A program made the translations under genes and the position numbers. Shown here in pieces: positions 46,874 through 56,749 of a DNA stretch of 64,000 nt. The DNA is from Saprospiraceae bacterium. Its GTDB lineage: Bacteria > Bacteroidota > Bacteroidia > Chitinophagales > Saprospiraceae. Location of the stretch: assembly GCA_020629035.1 (NCBI GenBank), contig JAHDEC010000004.1, forward strand, positions 167,405 through 231,404, given 5' to 3'. How positions within the stretch are numbered: the first letter of the stretch is position 1; each line of letters starts with the position of its first letter. The notes beneath the pieces are model-generated. The model searched no databases. It was not told where the DNA came from and saw only the letters and a list, made by a program, of their open reading frames with translations.

Positions 46874-47750
46874 AATAATTTAGTGCATTAAGCTCATCCT
46901 TAAGTTCTGCGTTCAATATTTTGATGGTTTCTGAACTAAGTTTATTCTTGTAATCTCCTGGAGTTATGTTTCTCACTTGAGAAAATTTGTCCTCTTTTTT
47001 AACTTGAAAGTTAGCCTCTGCTAATAATTCATCAAGTACTTCTTGATTGTTTAATCCCGAAAAGGCTACTAGTTTATTTAGCCAAGATTTAAAATCGGTA
47101 ACTAACAACTCATAAGAAAGGTTTATACAGTTTTGTAACGGAAGTAACTCTTTAATAAATTGTCTATATCGGGTCTTTATCTCAGGTAGCATTTCTAATA
47201 CAAATTCATCAATGGTATGGTTTTTATAATATTCCCGCTCCTTCTTAAATTTTCTATTTATCACTATGTGGCTATACAGTTTAGAGTAATAGTAGGATGT
47301 TAAAACATCCCGTGGATCTCTTAGGACCAATATTATTTTATACTTATGTAGGCCTTCAAGCTTAACAAAATATCTTAAAGGTCCTATAAAGAATCCTGTT
47401 GGTTGATCCAATTGATCCAAACGATTTTTTTGATGATAAAAATCAGGAACTGGCCGCTCAGTCAATGCTAAACAGGCTTCGATATCTACTGCTTTATATG
47501 CCTCTTTATCACTTAGTTTTTTTAATATTTTCGATGTGTAGGTCGAGGCACATTTATGAGTTGTAAAAAGTAATATACTTGGTTTAGTTACTTCAGGCTT
47601 TAATGTTCCTTTAAAGAATTTTTTCTCTTCTTTAAAGCGTAAGCAGTTTAGTGGTTTTATGACTAAATAAAGAAAGAAAGATGGAAACCTAAGTCTAAAC
47701 CACTTTATTGGTCTACTTTTCTTTGCTTCCTTGATTATACTATTGAGCAT
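46863..47750 (-). CDS. Sulfotransferase 1 of the glycan locus
   Basis: A 295-residue PAPS-dependent sulfotransferase. The 5'-phosphosulfate loop reads FTTHKCASTYTSKIL (about residues 62-76) and the 3'-phosphate-binding motif is LVLRDPRDVLTSYYYS (about 140-155). Both are intact. It lies between a glycosyltransferase and the O-antigen ligase-like gene with short overlaps, which supports sulfation of the glycan rather than of small metabolites. Confidence 0.87.
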   Translation of the reverse strand: MLNSIIKEAKKSRPIKWFRLRFPSFFLYLVIKPLNCLRFKEEKKFFKGTLKPEVTKPSILLFTTHKCASTYTSKILKKLSDKEAYKAVDIEACLALTERPVPDFYHQKNRLDQLDQPTGFFIGPLRYFVKLEGLHKYKIILVLRDPRDVLTSYYYSKLYSHIVINRKFKKEREYYKNHTIDEFVLEMLPEIKTRYRQFIKELLPLQNCINLSYELLVTDFKSWLNKLVAFSGLNNQEVLDELLAEANFQVKKEDKFSQVRNITPGDYKNKLSSETIKILNAELKDELNALNYYVD

Positions 47751-49038
47751 GCGAATATTTCATTTGCCAAGGAAAGCTTTTGGTTCCATACAATAAAACT
47801 AGTGTGATAAATTCAAACGAAACTAAAGTTAAAGCACTTCCAGTAAGCATCCTAAAAAACATAACCACCATAAAGGAACAAGCAAAGAGATGAATATTAT
47901 TAATATTATCTCTCAATTTACCAAAAACTATAAACCAAGAGGAGCGAAAAAAGAAATAAACTAAACTTAATAAATAAGGCAATGCACCAACTAAGCCTGA
48001 TGCTAGAAGGGATTCAAAAATGCTGCTGTGTACATTTCCTATACTATCACTTTTATAGGTAACTATACTAGGGTATTTATCTACTAATTTTCGAGTCTCA
48101 GCAACTAATCCATAACCAAATATTGGGCGCTTTTTAATAGATAAGGAGGCGGCTTGCCAGGTAAATACTCTGTGCGACATTTCTGAAAGCTCCTCTGTAG
48201 ACTGTCCTTTAGTCACACTTTCCAAAAGTGCCTCTCCATTTATCACTGCAAATGCTGAAGAAAAAAGAAAAACTAAAGCAAAGCCTATTAATCTTAATTT
48301 ATTGATTCGCTGTTCTCTTAACAGAGTAATGATATTTCTTAAAACAAACAAACCAATTACCATAAAAAAAGCGATATATGAAGTTCGTGAAAGAGATAAG
48401 AAGAATAAAGTAAAAAAAACACCTACAGATAAGAATTTTAATGAGCTATTCTTAAATGGAACAAAAAAGAAATACATTAAGGAACCTAATGCAAAAAATC
48501 CCAAGGCATTAGAGTTCATCGGTGGAAAGATAGATTCCATTTGGTAATAGCTGAAGCGGAAAGCAATGTCAAAATATACTATACTTGATATGATAATAGA
48601 GATGGCAAAAAGTATAACTACATTGAAATAACTCCTAAATAAATAGCTAATTTGCTTTTTATCTGTTGTTTGTACATAAGCATAGACATGAGCAGCCAAG
48701 TAGGTAATTATTATGAGCTCTGTTGTTTTCCATGCTGAGTAGATTTCTCCATAAACTGTTAATGCAGAACCAAAAGAAACTAACAAATAGATAGAGAGCA
48801 CCAAAAAAAAGTGCTTCCTTAGACTCAAAATTCCTTTAAAACCATGCAATAAATCATCAAAAAACAGAACGCACAAAATGAGTAATAAAGGCACAATTCT
48901 TACGGCAAAAACTATCCAGGGTAATGCATCAATATCATGGGTGTCTGATGAACTGAACTCCCAAAATCGGGAGCTTGAAATCAAACAAAACATCAAGAAG
49001 AATGCTAATATTTTATATCTAGGAAAACCCTGTTTCAT
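47740..49038 (-). CDS. O-antigen ligase/polymerase-like membrane protein
   Basis: A 432-residue protein with about eleven membrane helices. The large loop near the C-terminal half (about 285-345) contains PIFGYGLVAETRKL and SIGNVHSSIFESLLASG, the pattern of the Wzy_C/O-antigen ligase family with a conserved His. It could be a Wzy polymerase or a WaaL ligase; the two cannot be told apart from sequence alone. Overlaps the polysaccharide deacetylase gene by 4 bp and the sulfotransferase by 11 bp. Confidence 0.82.
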   Translation of the reverse strand: MKQGFPRYKILAFFLMFCLISSSRFWEFSSSDTHDIDALPWIVFAVRIVPLLLILCVLFFDDLLHGFKGILSLRKHFFLVLSIYLLVSFGSALTVYGEIYSAWKTTELIIITYLAAHVYAYVQTTDKKQISYLFRSYFNVVILFAISIIISSIVYFDIAFRFSYYQMESIFPPMNSNALGFFALGSLMYFFFVPFKNSSLKFLSVGVFFTLFFLSLSRTSYIAFFMVIGLFVLRNIITLLREQRINKLRLIGFALVFLFSSAFAVINGEALLESVTKGQSTEELSEMSHRVFTWQAASLSIKKRPIFGYGLVAETRKLVDKYPSIVTYKSDSIGNVHSSIFESLLASGLVGALPYLLSLVYFFFRSSWFIVFGKLRDNINNIHLFACSFMVVMFFRMLTGSALTLVSFEFITLVLLYGTKSFPWQMKYSHAQ

Positions 49039-49865
49039 TGATATCTATTGGTCTTTGTAAAATATTTTATATGGCTCAGGGGCCAAAATGGTTCAAAGTT
49101 ATTTCGCAAGATATAGTTTTGATCAAAGGGTCCCTCTTTTGTGTAATATCCTCTCACTGTTGAAGCCGCAGATTTATATCCAAGGTTGTACACAAAGTCA
49201 ATAGTATCTCTTCTAATGCGATTAGGTTTACCATAAGGCCATGCAAAATGATGGCAATAACCAAGTCGTTCTTCTATTATTTCATGTGTTTTTGCTATTT
49301 CTTCTTCAGCACTTTTCTTTGATATTTCGGCTTGATTGAAATGAGAAAAAGTGTGGTTTCCAAATTCATGACCTTCACTAGCTAAATTTTCTATTTGGTC
49401 CCAATTTAAAAAAGGCATGCTGGGTCCATTTAACCTATTTGCATTAAATTTTGCTAGTTTTTCTTTATTTGACTCTCCTATCATAGAAGGGCAAATAAAT
49501 ACAATCCCTGTAGCACCAAATTCTTTCATCACCTCTGCTGCAATTTGATAGTTTTCAAAACCATCATCAGAAGAAAAGCATATATAGTTTTTGTCAATTT
49601 CCTTATTTTTCCATTTTTGAACTGCTTCACTGTAGCTAATAAACTCGAAATCTTTAGCTAAGAAAGTCATTATGTTTCTTAGGTTTTCTCTGTCACTTTC
49701 GAAGGTAAAGTGAAAGGACAAAAACAACAATCTTGGCTTGGAATCACTTTTAACTAAATGAGCCAAAAGTTTCAAAGCATAATTTCTAAAAATCGGTCGT
49801 AACGAATTTCTCTGTCTATATCTTTTTATATCTGCTGCACTTCTCGCAAAATTTAAATTACTCAT
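49035..49865 (-). CDS. Polysaccharide deacetylase family protein
   Basis: A 276-residue NodB-fold protein. The metal-binding motif 1 reads CFSSDDGFENY (Asp pair, about residues 96-106) and motif 2 is HEFGNHTFSH (about 161-170). The later FAWPYGKPNR is the third motif. There is no clear signal peptide, so it may act in the cytoplasm on a precursor. N-deacetylation of the glycan is the likely reaction. Overlaps the next sulfotransferase by 8 bp. Confidence 0.86.
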   Translation of the reverse strand: MSNLNFARSAADIKRYRQRNSLRPIFRNYALKLLAHLVKSDSKPRLLFLSFHFTFESDRENLRNIMTFLAKDFEFISYSEAVQKWKNKEIDKNYICFSSDDGFENYQIAAEVMKEFGATGIVFICPSMIGESNKEKLAKFNANRLNGPSMPFLNWDQIENLASEGHEFGNHTFSHFNQAEISKKSAEEEIAKTHEIIEERLGYCHHFAWPYGKPNRIRRDTIDFVYNLGYKSAASTVRGYYTKEGPFDQNYILRNNFEPFWPLSHIKYFTKTNRYQ

Positions 49866-50796
49866 GCCACATTAGTTTTAGTGTTGGGAATAATTTTCCT
49901 AGTTGTACCGCTTCATCTTCATATTTTTTCGACAGAAGAAGATAAGTCTGCGAAGATTTCCAGTTATTATCTTTAATGTTATCTACATTAGGATTAAATA
50001 GTTTATTGCTAACAAGTTTCGCTATTGGTTTTATTATATTAAATAACCAAGGTCTTTCCATTATAAAGGAAAACATCTTTTTTCTCCAATAAATATAGTT
50101 TTTCTGTGCTTTGGTTTTTGTCTGTCGAAGTCCCTGATTATGCTTAACGAAGTTAAAATCGCTTTCATAAATTGTTGGTGAAATTCCTATCCATTTGCAC
50201 AAATCTGAAACTGTTGCTTTTGGCTCTAAGGCAAGTTTTTCGAAAGGACAAATAAAGAGTTCATCGGCAGTAAAGGTTTCCACATATTTTCCTAAATACT
50301 TATGGTAAAAACCCATTTCTAAGCTTGATTTTACCAAATCGTCTTCATAATTATTGGTTTGGAGGTTTAAAAACTCTTCTAAACTTATAGTCTCATCTAA
50401 TCGGTCTAATTTTTTTAAGTGATAAAATAATGAATAAAATCTTTCTCTTGGATCTCTAATAAGTACGATCAATTTTAGGTTTACTTTATTCTCTTTCTTA
50501 AAGTCAATTAAGCGCTTTAATGTACCTTTTGAATACATATAATCAGGACTTGCCTCTAAAAAAGTATTTGAATTTGATTGGTTAAAATAGCTCTTGAAAA
50601 AATCCTTGCCGTCGTCATAGTAATGGGCAATTCTATAATCTGCCTTTGGATAGTTTTTATCTAAAAAATACCCAGTCATTTTTATCCTAGATGCAGTTAT
50701 ATTTGGGTGTACTTTTAAATAGTTATAGAGGGATGTTGTACCACATCTATTGCTTCCAATTATTATAATTACATTCTTTTTCAGTTTCGTAACCAT
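49858..50796 (-). CDS. Sulfotransferase 2 of the glycan locus
   Basis: A 312-residue sulfotransferase with the 5'-PSB loop IIGSNRCGTTSLYNYLKVHP (about 12-31) and the 3'-PB motif LIRDPRERFYSLFYHL (about 113-128). This form is nearest to heparan/chondroitin-type and bacterial carbohydrate sulfotransferases. It is a different type from its neighbours, with low visible similarity outside the PAPS motifs. Overlaps both neighbours by 8 to 16 bp. Confidence 0.87.
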   Translation of the reverse strand: MVTKLKKNVIIIIGSNRCGTTSLYNYLKVHPNITASRIKMTGYFLDKNYPKADYRIAHYYDDGKDFFKSYFNQSNSNTFLEASPDYMYSKGTLKRLIDFKKENKVNLKLIVLIRDPRERFYSLFYHLKKLDRLDETISLEEFLNLQTNNYEDDLVKSSLEMGFYHKYLGKYVETFTADELFICPFEKLALEPKATVSDLCKWIGISPTIYESDFNFVKHNQGLRQTKTKAQKNYIYWRKKMFSFIMERPWLFNIIKPIAKLVSNKLFNPNVDNIKDNNWKSSQTYLLLSKKYEDEAVQLGKLFPTLKLMWHE

Positions 50797-51761
50797 ATTC
50801 TAATTCTATGCTTTAAATAAGGTACGTTTGGAGTTTTAATATATCTCAAAACGGCTAAAAATGGTCTAGATAAATTTATTAAGAGTGCCTGAAAAGTCTT
50901 AACAAATTTAATCTGAGCAAGTCCATCTTTCGTTTCTAAGAAATAGTTCTCCTTAGATAAATATATATCACATAGATGTTCTATTAATTTCCCATCCTCG
51001 ATACTTAAGTCTTTTTTCCAAGCGTCTATTCTTTCTTTTAATGCCTTTTTGTCAACATTTGCATGAAGTTTTTTCTCCTCTTCGCTAATTATCAAGCTCG
51101 AAGCATTTTGAATTGCTTTTAAATTTAATTTTTTTATGAGTTTGTTAAGCTCGTTGGACTCATTTAAAACCATGGATTCATAAGCAATTTCAATTAGTTT
51201 GTCCTTATCTATTTTGTTAACCTGGGTCCGATATTTATTATAATATCTGGCTAATTGTAAGCTGTTCTTTAGGGTAAACTTCTCATTAGGCCTGAAAGCT
51301 GCCTTAGCTTTTAGCATTGATGAAATACAGCCTCTTGGGTCTCTGTATATATGTAAAAAACTATAATTAAAATATTGTTTTTCAATTTTATCAAGCTGCC
51401 ATATACTGGTTCCATTCTTAAATAGAACAGCTTTAGGGTTAATTTTTCTTTTAGATATTAAATGTTGAACTATAGCATCTATTATTGATTTTGGATTCGG
51501 TTTCTTAACTTCTTTTATAAGGGTTTCTAGTTCGTCAAAATTAATCTCAAGGTTTTTCCATCGAGGATCACTAAATATGTATTCTGCTAGTTTTCTAGAA
51601 TTGGAAAAATCATTGAGTTTAAATAATATTTCCAATGTTTTTAGTTCAGGTAGGACCAAGATTTCACTAGATGCTTGTGATAGATTTTTTGCTAACCAAG
51701 TAGATCCTGACCTAGGTACATAAAGTAAAAAGATGTATCTCAAATCTCCTACTTTGACCAT
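50781..51761 (-). CDS. Sulfotransferase 3 of the glycan locus
   Basis: A 326-residue sulfotransferase with YVPRSGSTWLAKNL (5'-PSB, about 14-27) and HIYRDPRGCISSMLKA (3'-PB, about 138-153). A C-terminal hydrophobic and basic tail may associate with the membrane. Overlaps the Wzx-type flippase gene by 13 bp and sulfotransferase 2 by 16 bp. Confidence 0.86.
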   Translation of the reverse strand: MVKVGDLRYIFLLYVPRSGSTWLAKNLSQASSEILVLPELKTLEILFKLNDFSNSRKLAEYIFSDPRWKNLEINFDELETLIKEVKKPNPKSIIDAIVQHLISKRKINPKAVLFKNGTSIWQLDKIEKQYFNYSFLHIYRDPRGCISSMLKAKAAFRPNEKFTLKNSLQLARYYNKYRTQVNKIDKDKLIEIAYESMVLNESNELNKLIKKLNLKAIQNASSLIISEEEKKLHANVDKKALKERIDAWKKDLSIEDGKLIEHLCDIYLSKENYFLETKDGLAQIKFVKTFQALLINLSRPFLAVLRYIKTPNVPYLKHRIRIWLRN

Positions 51762-53254
51762 TTCATGAAAGGATCTAATTTTTTTTGCACTTTATTTACC
51801 AAGGTTATTTCTGATGCTGTATCATGAATAAAATGGAATAAATCTTTTCCATAAATTTCTGGTATTCGCATATAGGACCATAAAATAATAGCTGCGTCTA
51901 AGGTGAAACTGAACAATAAAAACAAAAAAGGATTTATTACATGAGCATTCAGGCTAATTAATAATGAATTCTTTACAACAATTATTAGTGTAATCCAGAG
52001 GATTGGCTTTAAGGCTTTCATAATGGATATAAATGTTATCTCAACAATTCTGGACGCATACCACATCATTAATATGGCGTGAATAAAATATGCGATAGTG
52101 GCGACAACAGCCAACCAAATTAAATTTGTCTTTATAAAAAGTATAATAAGAGCGACCTTAATAATCGTAAAAATAAATTTAATCAGTGTAGATCCCCATA
52201 ATTTATTTTGTGCTCTCACCAGAGTGTCTGTAAATCGGATATAAATTACAGAAAAAGAATATGCTCCAAAAATTTGTAATAACGCTGATGCTTCTAACCA
52301 TCTATCGCCTAGCAAAACACTAATCACTTGTTTTGGAAAAAAGATCAAAGTCATAGCAAAGCAAGCAGTTATTAACCCTACTAAACTTAAACTATTCAAA
52401 TACAAACTTCGTTGCTTTATGAAATTATCCTGAACTCTAGACATAATTGAAAATAACACTCCGTCGATGGACCTAGCTATGTACACCTTTGGAAGATTAG
52501 CTATTTTAAATGCTTGTTCATAAAGACCTAATGCAGCCATCGGATAATATTTGCCAATTATTAGTTTGTCGATTGAGTTCCCAATTTGACTAATGACTCT
52601 AACAGAAGTTAGACCTGTCCCATAATTAATAACCTCTTTAGCCTCACTACCAGAAAATACTGGTAAAACACTATGTGGTGCAAAAAAGAAATTTAGTATT
52701 ACTTGAATGAGACCCACACTTAATAAAGCAAAAATCAGGGCCCAAACCTCATATTGATTAAATGCTAGATAAAAACCTATTCCAAGTGTGCCAATTATAT
52801 TAGAAATTAATACACTAAAGAACAGATGTTTAAATTGAAACCTTCGAATCATTAGTGCATTACTTACTACTCCGAGACTTTTTACAATTAGGTTTAAGGC
52901 AATGATTTGGATACAAAGCAATGAAATCTTATGGTCATAAAATTGACTTATCCAGCCTGCAAAATAACACATAAAGCCAAAGGCTATAAAGCCTAATACA
53001 AGACTAGCATAAAAGGCAAAATGAACATGGTATTTATTGTATTCTTTTAGTTGAACAATACAGGCACCAAAACCAAACTCAGTAAAACTTACAATAAACA
53101 GCATCAAAACATTGATGATTGCAAATTGTCCAAAAGCTTCTTGAGAAATAAGTCTTCCAAAAACAGCTAGACTAACTAAACTAAACATGGCCTGAATGCC
53201 AATAGCAGAAACTTGCCATTGCATACCTTTTATAGCCTGCTTCTTAAGACTCAA
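51749..53254 (-). CDS. Polysaccharide flippase, WzxC-like
   Basis: A 501-residue protein with about 12-14 membrane helices, starting with AIKGMQWQVSAIGIQAMFSL and containing FGFGACIVQLKEYN, the pattern of the WzxC/AmsL lipopolysaccharide-export family (MOP superfamily). It would move lipid-linked repeat units across the inner membrane. A second, different flippase gene lies two genes upstream in the same locus. Overlaps the sulfotransferase genes on both sides by 11 to 13 bp. Confidence 0.88.
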   Translation of the reverse strand: MSLKKQAIKGMQWQVSAIGIQAMFSLVSLAVFGRLISQEAFGQFAIINVLMLFIVSFTEFGFGACIVQLKEYNKYHVHFAFYASLVLGFIAFGFMCYFAGWISQFYDHKISLLCIQIIALNLIVKSLGVVSNALMIRRFQFKHLFFSVLISNIIGTLGIGFYLAFNQYEVWALIFALLSVGLIQVILNFFFAPHSVLPVFSGSEAKEVINYGTGLTSVRVISQIGNSIDKLIIGKYYPMAALGLYEQAFKIANLPKVYIARSIDGVLFSIMSRVQDNFIKQRSLYLNSLSLVGLITACFAMTLIFFPKQVISVLLGDRWLEASALLQIFGAYSFSVIYIRFTDTLVRAQNKLWGSTLIKFIFTIIKVALIILFIKTNLIWLAVVATIAYFIHAILMMWYASRIVEITFISIMKALKPILWITLIIVVKNSLLISLNAHVINPFLFLLFSFTLDAAIILWSYMRIPEIYGKDLFHFIHDTASEITLVNKVQKKLDPFMKWSK

Positions 53255-54158
53255 AATATCTTTTGATTAATTGGTAAACTTGAGTATGCGGTTCTAGAAT
53301 TGATTTTATTATATCCATTAAGCCCTCGGCTTGCTTGTCTGTCAAATTATTTTCCCAAAAAACTTTGCTTTGAGATTTAAAAAAATCATCACCAATATGA
53401 CTAAACGTGTGAGCTGTTTTTAAGGTCAACATTGATGGTGTAAACAAATAGGAAGGATGAATACTATTATTACTTCCTAAAATTTTAAGGATCTTTTTAG
53501 CCTCTTCAAATGGCTTTAGATATAAATCTTCATAAAAAACAATGGGCAAATTATGAGCCAACAGGTCTGATAAAGCAATTAAGTGAGACAAGGCCCACAT
53601 ACTTGCAATTTTTTCTTCATAACTAGCTAGCTGTTTGAATTCTCCTTTATAGGACGATTTCACTAAAGGATGTTGGAGGACATGCTGCTCAAATAGTTTT
53701 TGATGCTCTGCCCAGCCATATTCTTCATAAAATCTATCTCTATTTTTTATTGATGAAATGACCGTAAGAGGATGTCTTATTGTAAACAGAATATCTCTGC
53801 TAATTTGATTATATAAAAAGGGAATTTGATGATTTGCTCTTATAGCTTTAAATCCTATGACATCACAATTTTCCCAAATAGAATCTATGTATGAAACATC
53901 CAATTCTTTTGGGTTTACACTCAAGTGATTTCTGATTAACCAAGGGTTTCTATTGCTTTTGTTTAAAACAAGTTCTATTTGCTTTTTAAAAGACTCTGGA
54001 TTTTCTGAAGCATAACAAAGCTTATTAGACTGGTCCCAGACTGCTGGATGAAAAGGCTCAAATAACAAAAGACTTCCCATTGATTTAGAAATTAGATCAG
54101 ACATCCAAGTGGTGCCAGATCGACCAAAGCCTAAAACAATAATGGTTTTATTAATCAT
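53244..54158 (-). CDS. Sulfotransferase 4 of the glycan locus
   Basis: A 304-residue sulfotransferase with LGFGRSGTTWMSDLISKS (5'-PSB, about 9-26) and FTIRHPLTVISSIKNR (3'-PB, about 126-141, with His in place of the usual Asp before Pro). It lies between the two flippase genes, overlapping them by 8 to 11 bp. The substrate is inferred to be the locus glycan. Confidence 0.87.
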   Translation of the reverse strand: MINKTIIVLGFGRSGTTWMSDLISKSMGSLLLFEPFHPAVWDQSNKLCYASENPESFKKQIELVLNKSNRNPWLIRNHLSVNPKELDVSYIDSIWENCDVIGFKAIRANHQIPFLYNQISRDILFTIRHPLTVISSIKNRDRFYEEYGWAEHQKLFEQHVLQHPLVKSSYKGEFKQLASYEEKIASMWALSHLIALSDLLAHNLPIVFYEDLYLKPFEEAKKILKILGSNNSIHPSYLFTPSMLTLKTAHTFSHIGDDFFKSQSKVFWENNLTDKQAEGLMDIIKSILEPHTQVYQLIKRYFES

Positions 54159-55407
54159 TCCATTTACCTATTGCAAGTGAGAAAAAACCCAACTTCTTCT
54201 TAATCCACAAAGCCGCCATTCCATTAATCAAACAAATACTAACCAGTGTTGCCATAGCTGCTCCGTTAATACCATAATTCGGAATAAGCACAATATTTAA
54301 TACAACATTGGCCAACAAAGCTATCAATATGATGTACTGAAACATTTTTACTCCATCGGTCATTTTCATCAAAACTCCTACTGGTCCGAAAAAGACATTC
54401 ACTGCTTGTGCTATTCCTAAAATGAGTAAAACCATTTTTGCCTCTATAAACTCATGACCAAAAAAGTTGAGTATAAAATCATCAAATAACAACAGAAAAG
54501 CCAAAATCCCCAAGGCCAACAAGAAGGCAGGACGACTTATTTTCCTAACCGTACTTCTCAAGCTTGCTATGTCAGAATTATTAAAATAATTAGACACCTT
54601 TGGCGCTAAACCAATATTAAATGCCATTAGAGGAAAAGCAATAAACTGACTCAAACGGTTAGCTAAACTATATTGACCCAACTCGTAACTATCGCGCATA
54701 GTTTTGAGACAAATTTTGTCCGCCCATTCATTTACTAGCAGCATTGATCCAAGCCATAGAAAAGGAAGTGATTGTTGTATAATTTGCCCACTGCTGGAGG
54801 GCCATAATTTTGGTCTATGGGGAAGATAAATAGCTAATAGTATTCCGGCTGAAAGCCCGACAATTATCAGGCTTAAGTAATATATTTGCTCCAACGAAAC
54901 CGTGGATAATTCGTCTAATAAATAGTAAAAAATAAGCAGTAAAATAATAGAAAATAATGGCAATAAAAATTGCGACAAAGTAGTATGTAATAAACCTTTT
55001 CCTTTCGAGCGTAATGACTCGGCAATGATTCTTATTAAGCCCAACATAAAGGTGGATAAACCTAACATTTTAACTAATGATGGGTCTAAAAATTGAATAT
55101 ATCCATTTAATAAATAGAATATTCCGGTCCACAAGATGGAGCTAAGTAAACAAACTAATAAACTCCATCCAATAAGCTTGTTTTTTGTTGAATCTCGTGA
55201 AAGTTCGCGTAATAAATACTGATCCAAACCAAGTACAGCCAACATGCTTAATATCTGCACGCACATACTGAAAGCGACAAAGTCTCCGTATTTAGTTGCG
55301 CCATAAAGCTTGGTCATTAACCAAGTTAAGACCGTAACAAAAGCCACGCCTATGATCCTTAAGACCAATACCTGATAGCCACTTTTTAGCAAAGTGTCTT
55401 TAAGCAA
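54151..55407 (-). CDS. Polysaccharide flippase 2 (MOP superfamily)
   Basis: A 418-residue protein with about 12 membrane helices, beginning LLKSGYQVLVLRIIGVAFVT with TKLYGATKYGDFV next, and GLDQYLLRELSRD further on. It resembles the RfbX/Wzx-like branch rather than WzxC. Two flippases in one locus suggest two lipid-linked substrates, or one transporter of another role. It is separated by 30 bp from cysN. Confidence 0.85.
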   Translation of the reverse strand: MLKDTLLKSGYQVLVLRIIGVAFVTVLTWLMTKLYGATKYGDFVAFSMCVQILSMLAVLGLDQYLLRELSRDSTKNKLIGWSLLVCLLSSILWTGIFYLLNGYIQFLDPSLVKMLGLSTFMLGLIRIIAESLRSKGKGLLHTTLSQFLLPLFSIILLLIFYYLLDELSTVSLEQIYYLSLIIVGLSAGILLAIYLPHRPKLWPSSSGQIIQQSLPFLWLGSMLLVNEWADKICLKTMRDSYELGQYSLANRLSQFIAFPLMAFNIGLAPKVSNYFNNSDIASLRSTVRKISRPAFLLALGILAFLLLFDDFILNFFGHEFIEAKMVLLILGIAQAVNVFFGPVGVLMKMTDGVKMFQYIILIALLANVVLNIVLIPNYGINGAAMATLVSICLINGMAALWIKKKLGFFSLAIGKWND

Positions 55408-55437
55408 AAACCATTTTTTGAATAATCAAAGGCTTGA

Positions 55438-56700
55438 TTAGATAATCATCCCAACAGCTACCGTACTATTTGTGCCTTCGTCCACAATGATCACACTTCC
55501 TGTATTTCGATTCGTTCTATATGCATCTGCAAATAGAGGTTTCGTTGTACGGATCGTGATTCTTGCGATATCATTTAGCCCAATCTCTTTATCATCTTCT
55601 ATTCGATGCAAAGAGTTAATGTCTAGTTTGTATCTGATTTCTTTAATCACACATCTCATATCTTGAGTGGTGTGCAATAAATTATACTTTCCTCTTAATT
55701 GAAGTTTTTTCTCACTTGAAAACCAGCAAATCATTAGATCTACATCTTGGGTTACATCAGGCTGATTGTTAGGTCTAACAATCATATCTCCACGACTTAA
55801 ATCCAAATCATCTTCTAATAATATAGTTACTGATTGTGGTGGAAAAGCTTCTTTTTGTTCGCCTCCTGGACCTTGGATTGATTTAATTTTACTCTTAAAC
55901 CCTGTAGGTAATAAGGTTACATCATCTCCTACTTTTAAGGTTCCGCCTGCCACTCTGCCCGCATATCCTCGGTAATCATGGAATTCATCATTGTAAGGTC
56001 TGATGACATATTGTACCGGGAAACGCACATCAATGAAGTTCTGGTCACTTGCAATGTGCACATTTTCTAAATAATGAATAAGTGTCTGACCTTGATACCA
56101 AGTCATGTTTTCAGATCGATTCACCACATTATCTCCTAATAAGGCAGACATTGGAATGAAGTGAACATCCTTCACATCTAACTTGGCTGCAAATTTTTCG
56201 AAATCATGCTGGATCTTATCATAGGTCTCTTCTGCGTAATCAACTAAATCCATCTTATTAATACAAACCACCAAATGTGGAATCTGTAATAATGAAGCAA
56301 TAATTGCATGCCGCTTTGTTTGCTCTACCACACCTGTTCTGGCATCAATGATAACTAGAGCAACATTAGCTGTAGAGGCGCCAGTTACCATGTTTCTTGT
56401 ATACTGAATATGGCCTGGAGTATCGGCAATAATAAATTTACGTTTTGGAGTAGAGAAGTATCTGTAGGCTACATCTATAGTTATCCCTTGCTCTCTTTCA
56501 GACCTAAGTCCATCGGTAAGTAACGCTAAATTTACACCTTCTTCTCCTCTTCTTGCACTTGCTTTTTCTACTGCCTCCATTTGATCTTGGTAGATAGATT
56601 TACTATCATATAATAACCTTCCGATCAATGTGGATTTTCCATCATCTACACTTCCTGCAGTGGTAAATCTTAATAATTCGCTTGATTGAAAATCTGCCAT
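55438..56700 (-). CDS. cysN: Sulfate adenylyltransferase subunit 1 (GTPase)
   Basis: A 420-residue elongation-factor-like GTPase that drives ATP sulfurylase. G1 is GSVDDGKSTLIGRLLYD (about 16-32), followed by DTPGH (about 93-97) and NKMDLVDY (about 148). It is the form without an adenylylsulfate kinase domain; cysC is a separate gene. Together with cysD it makes adenosine 5'-phosphosulfate. The gene lies 49 bp after cysD and 30 bp before a flippase gene. Confidence 0.95.
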   Translation of the reverse strand: MADFQSSELLRFTTAGSVDDGKSTLIGRLLYDSKSIYQDQMEAVEKASARRGEEGVNLALLTDGLRSEREQGITIDVAYRYFSTPKRKFIIADTPGHIQYTRNMVTGASTANVALVIIDARTGVVEQTKRHAIIASLLQIPHLVVCINKMDLVDYAEETYDKIQHDFEKFAAKLDVKDVHFIPMSALLGDNVVNRSENMTWYQGQTLIHYLENVHIASDQNFIDVRFPVQYVIRPYNDEFHDYRGYAGRVAGGTLKVGDDVTLLPTGFKSKIKSIQGPGGEQKEAFPPQSVTILLEDDLDLSRGDMIVRPNNQPDVTQDVDLMICWFSSEKKLQLRGKYNLLHTTQDMRCVIKEIRYKLDINSLHRIEDDKEIGLNDIARITIRTTKPLFADAYRTNRNTGSVIIVDEGTNSTVAVGMII

Positions 56701-56749
56701 CTTATATCTATTTTAAACCTTGTGGTTTTTTTGTTCTTAATTCGATTTG

